Shown here: piece after piece, positions 59,117 to 64,000 of the stretch
Layout of the letters: each line of letters starts with the position of its first letter
Numbering within the stretch: position 1 is the first letter of the stretch
Source: JABMQB01 sp964408795
GTDB lineage: Bacteria > Bacteroidota > Bacteroidia > Bacteroidales > Prolixibacteraceae
DNA length: 64,000 nucleotides
Direction: 5' to 3'
Assembly (NCBI GenBank): GCA_964408795.1
Contig: CAYPAW010000075.1
Span: forward strand, 1-64,000
The notes under the pieces: model-generated
Seen by the model: the letters and a program-made list of their open reading frames with translations, nothing else
Told to the model about the DNA's origin: nothing
Databases searched by the model: none
Position numbers and translations under genes: made by a program

Positions 59117-60769
59117 TTAACTCATCAGATCCCTGGCTGTCTGAAAAGCATTCTCAGTCGGTTTATCGCCTCCAACCATTTTCGCCAGTTCCTCGATTCG
59201 TTCGCTGGGATCCAGTTTTTTTATGGAGGTGAAGGTTCCCTGGGCATTATCAAACTTAAAAACCTTGTAATGATGGTCTCCTTTCCCGGCGATCTGAGGC
59301 AGATGGGTAATATGAATAATCTGTACCGAACGGGAGAAATCTCTCAGAATATCACCCATCTTCAGGGCTATTTCACCGGAAACCCCGGAGTCAATTTCAT
59401 CAAAAATCAGGGTTGGCAGGTTTTTTTTTCGTGTGATGAGTGATTTAACTGCCAACATGAGGCGTGAGGTTTCTCCTCCGGAAGCCACCCGGGCAATTTC
59501 AGCCGGTTCCATATCCTTATTGGCACTGAACAGAAAACCGATTGAATCAAGACCGTTTTTTCCCGGGTTGGAAAGCTTTTCGTGAATCACCCGGAAACGG
59601 GCTTTCGGCATTCCCAATTGAGTGAGCACCTGGATCACCTTTTTTTCAATACCGGAAAACGTTTGCTGCCTTCGTTTACTGATCTGTTCTGCTTGGATTG
59701 TAAGCTCCCTGAAATGCACGTTCAGCTCCTTTTCCCGGGCTGCAATCTGAACATCATAATCAACGATCCCTGCTATTTGTTTTTCAAACTGAGCTTTCAG
59801 TTTAAGCAAGTCCCCAACCGTTTGAACGCGATGTTTCTGCTGTAGGGAGTAGATCAGATCCAGGCGTTCATCCAGAAATTTCAAACGCGTGGGATCCAGT
59901 TCAAGGTTTTCGGATTGTGATTGCAACTCCTGAAAGATATCGTTCAATTCAATATGTACACTTTCGAGGCGTTCTTCCAACCGGAAGGCATCTTTGAAAT
60001 AACCGGCAATCCTTCTTAGTTCATGCAATCCTTCCCTTACCATAGGAAGAATCGAGAACTGTTCATTTTCAAATAATTCCATAACCCTGAGGAGGATACT
60101 TTTTATCTCCTCGGCATGGGTAAGTTTTTCTCTTTCCTCTTCCAGTTCCTCCTGCTCATTTTCCGTTAATCCTGCTTTCTCCAGTTGGTCAAACTGAAAT
60201 TGATAATAATCGAGGTCTGATTTTTCTTTTTCAGCTTTTTCTTTCAGCTCCTCCAGAAGAAGGATCTTCTTCTGATACCCGGTAAAGTCTTTCTGGTATT
60301 CCGACACGATTTTCTCATTGTCGGCAACCACATCCACCAGGTCAAGCTGAAACTGTTTGCTGGTCAATTCAAGATTTTGAAGCTGCGAATGAATATCGAT
60401 GAGGGATGGCCCAATTTCCGACATTTGTTTGACATTCACAGGCGTATCATTGATGAATGCCCGGGATTTCCCTGCCGGGGTTATTTCCCTTCTGAATATG
60501 GATCGGTCATCATAGTCCAGACTATGGGTATCAAAAAAGGGCTTCATCCGGGATGCATCAATTTCAAAGATCCCTTCCACCACACATTTCTTTGTATTGT
60601 CCCGCAAGGTTTGGGTATCGGCCCTGCCTCCTAAAATCAGGGAAAGAGCCCCCAGAATAATGGATTTACCCGCTCCGGTTTCCCCGGTTACAATATTAAA
60701 ACCCCGATCGAAATCAATGACCAGCTCATCGATCAATGCATAATTCTTAATGGTCAGTCTGGTCAGCAT
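59117..60769 (-). CDS. recN: DNA repair protein RecN
   Basis: A 550-residue SMC-like ATPase for repair of double-strand breaks. Walker A is GETGAGKSIILGAL (about residue 29), followed by a long coiled coil split by a hinge (about residues 160-360). The ABC signature is VASGGETSRLML and Walker B is TLIFDEIDSGVSGEIA (about residue 458). It is the last gene of the bamD-rpoZ-coaBC-DUF4835-recN group and lies ten bases after the DUF4835 gene. Confidence 0.95.
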   Translation of the reverse strand: MLTRLTIKNYALIDELVIDFDRGFNIVTGETGAGKSIILGALSLILGGRADTQTLRDNTKKCVVEGIFEIDASRMKPFFDTHSLDYDDRSIFRREITPAGKSRAFINDTPVNVKQMSEIGPSLIDIHSQLQNLELTSKQFQLDLVDVVADNEKIVSEYQKDFTGYQKKILLLEELKEKAEKEKSDLDYYQFQFDQLEKAGLTENEQEELEEEREKLTHAEEIKSILLRVMELFENEQFSILPMVREGLHELRRIAGYFKDAFRLEERLESVHIELNDIFQELQSQSENLELDPTRLKFLDERLDLIYSLQQKHRVQTVGDLLKLKAQFEKQIAGIVDYDVQIAAREKELNVHFRELTIQAEQISKRRQQTFSGIEKKVIQVLTQLGMPKARFRVIHEKLSNPGKNGLDSIGFLFSANKDMEPAEIARVASGGETSRLMLAVKSLITRKKNLPTLIFDEIDSGVSGEIALKMGDILRDFSRSVQIIHITHLPQIAGKGDHHYKVFKFDNAQGTFTSIKKLDPSERIEELAKMVGGDKPTENAFQTARDLMS

Positions 60770-60779
60770 TGTATGACTT

Positions 60780-61688
60780 TTAAAGATCCTCCGATTCTTC
60801 TATCCGCTGATACAAAGAACCATTGGAAGGATCCACTTCATTCAGGATCGTTAATACGCGGTTTCTTTCATCCGGATAGGACTGGGAGAAGATATTTACG
60901 ATTTCGTCTTTTTTGGCATCAAAGAATACCTGCAAAATATAAATCGAGGGACGTCTCCGAAAAACTTTTTGAATGGAGCGTAAGGATTCGGCAATGGCCG
61001 CCCTTCCCTCTTCAGGTTTTTCTGCCATCATATCAAGGCCTTTCCGGTGGTATTCATAGATACAGGTTCGGAAATCGGAATAGGATTTATTCAACAGGTT
61101 CTCTACAAGCCAATAGCGGTTGCGCTCACTTTCAAAGGATTTCCACCCCTCCTCGCGGGCATTCTGTGCATTATTGACGATCAACTGAGCTTTTTCAAAA
61201 TAGGGAGTTCCTCCCTCAGGGGAAAAAGAATCATAATCCATACCCAGAATAATGTACGCATAGAAAGCCAGTATATTGGTCAGGTTATTCCGGTTGTTGG
61301 TTTCATTGAATTCCAGCGACTGGAATTCCACATACTGGCAATGAAAATCATTGTCTTTAATATTCAGCAAAACCGATTCATAGGTTGAATTAAAAACCGG
61401 CCGTTTAGCCTGCACCTGGATGGTTCCTTTAAACTCATCGGATGAAACCTGCTGATCGAGGCGTATGAAAATATTGCATTCGATCCTTTCATCCATGGTA
61501 TATTTGTGATTGGTCCACTGCCGGCTGTTCATGAATTCCGTAATATCGATCTGCATGGTGCTGAAAAGATTCCGGTTTGCTCCCCGGATCTTGGTTGAAT
61601 TGACACTTACCCGGCATCGCAATTCCTGGCCGTTGGCGTTAAGTACAGCTCCTGCAAGAACAATCAAAACGAAAAAAAATCTCCTCAT
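60780..61688 (-). CDS. DUF4835 family exported protein
   Basis: A 302-residue exported protein. A signal peptide covers about residues 1-20 (RRFFFVLIVLAGAVLNANG). The body matches the Bacteroidota family DUF4835: ELRCRVSVNSTKIRGANRNL, FINRQW-like MNSRQWTNHKYTMDERIECN, LAFYAYIILGMDYDSFSPEG, KAQLIVNNAQNAREEGWKSF and NRYWLVENLLN. The function is not known; its fixed place in this cell-envelope and coenzyme group suggests a link with the envelope. The ATG at 61688 is chosen; 61703 and 61718 are also in frame. Confidence 0.85.
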   Translation of the reverse strand: MRRFFFVLIVLAGAVLNANGQELRCRVSVNSTKIRGANRNLFSTMQIDITEFMNSRQWTNHKYTMDERIECNIFIRLDQQVSSDEFKGTIQVQAKRPVFNSTYESVLLNIKDNDFHCQYVEFQSLEFNETNNRNNLTNILAFYAYIILGMDYDSFSPEGGTPYFEKAQLIVNNAQNAREEGWKSFESERNRYWLVENLLNKSYSDFRTCIYEYHRKGLDMMAEKPEEGRAAIAESLRSIQKVFRRRPSIYILQVFFDAKKDEIVNIFSQSYPDERNRVLTILNEVDPSNGSLYQRIEESEDL

Positions 61689-61721
61689 AGCCTGTAACTT
61701 CATAGGATAAAAATACAAAAA

Positions 61722-62945
61722 TTAATCCGGCCCGGTATGGTCCCAGGAAATCATCTCTATCATTTTATCAACAATATCCCGGGCTACCGCTTCTTTACTT
61801 TTTAACTCAAATTCCTGCAGATTATTGTTTTTATCAATGAAGGTTACTTTGTTCGTATCCACGTAAAATCCCCCTCCCGGGGTATTGAGTGAATTCAGGA
61901 CGATCAGGTCGAAATTTTTTTCCCGGCATTTCTTTTTTGCCCGGGTTATTTCATCGTGTGTTTCCAGGGCAAATCCGACCAGCAATTGGGATTTTTTTTT
62001 CAGTGATCCGAGGTGTGCAGCAATATCTTTTGTGGATTTCAGGGGTAAGATCAGGGGGGTATTTTCTCTTTTTATTTTTTTGTTTTTCACACTCTGAGGC
62101 GTATAATCGGCCACTGCTGCGGCCATCACGGCCCCGTCGCATTTCGGGAAAAGACTTACCGCAGCTTCATACATCTCGTTTGCGGATTCAACCTTTATCA
62201 ATTCTACATTTTCCAGATCGATGTTAAGGGAAACCGGGCCGGACACAAGTTTCACCCTGGCCCCTTCGGCGGCCAGTTGCCTGGCTATGGCATAGCCCAT
62301 TTTCCCGGATGAATAGTTCCCTATAAACCGTACCGGGTCTATCTTTTCGTAGGTCGGGCCTGCGGTTACGAGAAAGGTTTTATTCCGGAGTTTTTTTTTT
62401 CGCTCAAAAAACTGCACCAGCACTTCCAGGATATTTTCCGGTTCTTCCATACGTCCCTTTCCCTCCAGTCCACTGGCCAATTCACCGATACCAGGACGGA
62501 TTATGGTGTTCCCAAACGAAGCAAGGATTTTGAGATTTTCTTGTGTGGAAGGGTGCAGGAACATATTTTCATCCATGGCCGGAGCGATAAACACCTGACT
62601 CCGGGCTGCCAGGTAAGTTGCCACCAGCATATTGTCTGCTATTCCATGTGCCATTTTAGCTATGGAAGCGGCGGTAGCCGGAGCAACGACCATGGCATCC
62701 GCCCAAATCCCCATATCTATATGACTGTTCCATGTTCCGTCAACCGCTCCGAAGAAATCACTGATCACTGGCCGGCCTGAAAGAGCCGAAAGAGTAACCG
62801 GTGTAATGAATTCTTTTCCCGACGCCGTAATCAGCACCTGTACTTCAGCACCTTCCTTCACAAAAAGCCTTAAAAGATAAGCTGCCTTATAGGCAGCTAT
62901 GCTTCCGGTAATACCCAAAACAATATGTTTGCCTTTCAGCCTCAT
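61722..62945 (-). CDS. coaBC: Bifunctional CoaBC (phosphopantothenoylcysteine synthetase/decarboxylase)
   Basis: A 407-residue enzyme for two steps of coenzyme A synthesis. The N-terminal CoaC flavoprotein domain (about residues 1-185) has LGITGSIAAYKA, APATAASIAKMAHGIADN and FIAPAMDENMFLHP with the catalytic region. The C-terminal CoaB domain (about residues 190-400) has VTAGPTYEKIDPVRFIGNYS, MAAAVADYTPQ and KIKRE, which bind CTP and the acyl-cytidylate. It lies between rpoZ and DUF4835 as in other Bacteroidota. Confidence 0.95.
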   Translation of the reverse strand: MRLKGKHIVLGITGSIAAYKAAYLLRLFVKEGAEVQVLITASGKEFITPVTLSALSGRPVISDFFGAVDGTWNSHIDMGIWADAMVVAPATAASIAKMAHGIADNMLVATYLAARSQVFIAPAMDENMFLHPSTQENLKILASFGNTIIRPGIGELASGLEGKGRMEEPENILEVLVQFFERKKKLRNKTFLVTAGPTYEKIDPVRFIGNYSSGKMGYAIARQLAAEGARVKLVSGPVSLNIDLENVELIKVESANEMYEAAVSLFPKCDGAVMAAAVADYTPQSVKNKKIKRENTPLILPLKSTKDIAAHLGSLKKKSQLLVGFALETHDEITRAKKKCREKNFDLIVLNSLNTPGGGFYVDTNKVTFIDKNNNLQEFELKSKEAVARDIVDKMIEMISWDHTGPD

Positions 62946-62959
62946 AGAAGGCTTTCAAT

Positions 62960-63295
62960 TTATGTGGTCTTACGGCTTTCCCTTAACGGATTTCTATGGT
63001 AGATCTGCCCTTCTTTTAATTCTTCAAAAGCGATTAACGTGGGCTTGGGTAGTCGTTCATAAAACTTGGAAATCTCAATCTGTTCCCGGTTTTCAAAAAT
63101 CTCTTCCAGGTTGTCGGTATAGGATGCAAATTCCTGTAATTTCTGATTTAACTCTTCTTTTAATTCCGATGCAATCTGATTTGCCCTCTTGGCCAGGATC
63201 ATGACGGTTTCATACACATTCCCTGTCTCTTTTGTTAAAATATCCAGGTCACGGGGAATGGTGGTAAGAGATGCTTTTGTTTTTTTGTAATCCAT
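62960..63295 (-). CDS. rpoZ: RNA polymerase omega subunit (Bacteroidota type)
   Basis: A 111-residue protein. The core VYETVMILAKRANQIASELK corresponds to the omega signature that contacts beta'. Bacteroidota omega proteins are longer than those of E. coli and poorly conserved outside this stretch. The tail LPKPTLIAFEELKEGQIYHR is typical. It lies three bases after bamD and 14 bases before coaBC on the same strand. Confidence 0.88.
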   Translation of the reverse strand: MDYKKTKASLTTIPRDLDILTKETGNVYETVMILAKRANQIASELKEELNQKLQEFASYTDNLEEIFENREQIEISKFYERLPKPTLIAFEELKEGQIYHRNPLRESRKTT

Positions 63296-63298
63296 AGT

Positions 63299-64000
63299 CT
63301 AATTTACATTGGTAGTTTTTTCAGTATAATTCAACGCATCAGCCAAGGTATCATAAAATTTCTTCGCTTCTTTGATGTGTTCGCTATCGGGATATTCATC
63401 GACAAAGGTAAAATATTCATCGAGAGCAGACGACATGCGTTCCTGTTTTTTGCTTTCCACGCTGTTTGTGGCCAGCAAAAATTTCGATTTCAACAACATA
63501 AACATCAGTTCCTCCCGGTATCTTGAGTCGGGATACTCATTCAAGCTATTATCCAGGGCAACAACGGCCGCTTTGTATTGTTCAAAATCGTAATACATTT
63601 TCGCTGAAAGGAACGATTTCTCAACCAGTTTATCCTGCATCTCGGCAATCAGACGGTTTGCCTCCTCCACCCTTTCACTGTAAGGATAAAGATTGATATA
63701 CAACTGCAGGGCATCAATGGCCTTCCGGGTTACCTCCTGGTCGAGTCTCGTTTTGGGTGACATCATGTAATGGCAGTACCCAACCATGAATTGAGCTTCT
63801 TCCACATAATCACTGGTTGGAAATTCACTTACCAGGGTATTGAAATAGTGCCCCGCCATCAGGTAATCTTTTTGCCCCATCATGCTTTTGGCGTAATAAT
63901 AATAAATCTCATCGGCATGGCTCGTACCCCGGTATATTGAGAGCAATTCATTGAGCAATGTTGCGGACCTGACGTATTCACCTTCCTCGTAATACTCAAT
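63299..64000 (-). CDS. bamD: Outer membrane assembly lipoprotein BamD, 3' part
   Basis: The last 233 codons of a gene whose start lies beyond the right edge. The reading frame stays open to base 64000. The visible part has several TPR-like helical pairs: YEEGEYVRSATLLNELLSIY, SHADEIYYYYAKSMMGQKDY, ASPTSDYVEEAQFMVGYCHY-like (seen as SDYVEEAQFMVGYCHY) and YPDSRYREELMFMLLKSKF. This is the pattern of BamD, the lipoprotein that works with BamA in folding outer-membrane proteins. The signal peptide is outside the window. Confidence 0.88.
   Translation of the reverse strand: MEYYEEGEYVRSATLLNELLSIYRGTSHADEIYYYYAKSMMGQKDYLMAGHYFNTLVSEFPTSDYVEEAQFMVGYCHYMMSPKTRLDQEVTRKAIDALQLYINLYPYSERVEEANRLIAEMQDKLVEKSFLSAKMYYDFEQYKAAVVALDNSLNEYPDSRYREELMFMLLKSKFLLATNSVESKKQERMSSALDEYFTFVDEYPDSEHIKEAKKFYDTLADALNYTEKTTNVN

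Overview
The window comes from a chromosome of the phylum Bacteroidota, most likely an anaerobic member of the Bacteroidales/Marinilabiliales. The signs are: two proteins ending in a type IX secretion (T9SS) sorting domain; TonB-dependent receptors, one with a carboxypeptidase-like N-terminal domain; promoters of the TTG-N20-TAnnTTTG type; families largely confined to this phylum (DUF4924, DUF4835, the Bacteroidota form of RNA polymerase omega); and the conserved order bamD-rpoZ-coaBC-DUF4835-recN. The Rnf complex and a gene linked to iron-only hydrogenases point to fermentative or anaerobic energy metabolism.

Layout. 1-4.1 kb: the start of a BamA-like outer membrane protein and two secreted T9SS cargo proteins. 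4.4-9.9 kb: a complete rseC-rnfBCDGEA operon for the membrane Na+/H+-pumping ferredoxin:NAD+ oxidoreductase. 10-12 kb: an exported acetolactate decarboxylase behind an unusual Nramp-like transporter. 12.2-23.5 kb: housekeeping genes (PolB-like exonuclease, udk, manA, engB, prs, rplY, pth, S4 protein, DUF4924, cell-wall amidase, a 5'-nucleotidase split over two genes, lnt). 23.6-24.8 kb: tRNA-Thr, tRNA-Ser and tRNA-Pro with partial tRNA copies on both sides of the Ser-Pro pair and a duplicated terminator; the following stretch is AT-rich. 25.8 kb: class I fructose-bisphosphate aldolase.

27-35.4 kb is an uptake region: a TonB receptor with a His-rich membrane protein, a NitT/TauT-type ABC importer, and, divergent from it, a TM1266-type hydrogenase-system regulator gene overlapping a second TonB receptor gene. 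35.4-47 kb holds DUF1846, a cyclic-2,3-diphosphoglycerate-synthetase-like GTPase, a dipeptide epimerase, an exported RraA-like protein, a tightly coupled glycosyltransferase/thioredoxin-like/SnoaL-like operon, an ECF sigma factor operon and a TrmJ-like methyltransferase.

47-59 kb is a minus-strand carbohydrate locus: GH5 enzyme, GntR regulator, CE15-like esterase, DUF5060 glycosidase-like protein, rhaB, rhaA, sulfatase and SLC13 anion transporter. Together these suggest use of a rhamnose-containing, perhaps sulfated and uronate-bearing polysaccharide, although no SusC/SusD pair is in the window. 59-64 kb is the recN-DUF4835-coaBC-rpoZ-bamD housekeeping cluster, cut by the window edge inside bamD.

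Functions are assigned by reading motifs and family resemblance from memory; no database search was run.
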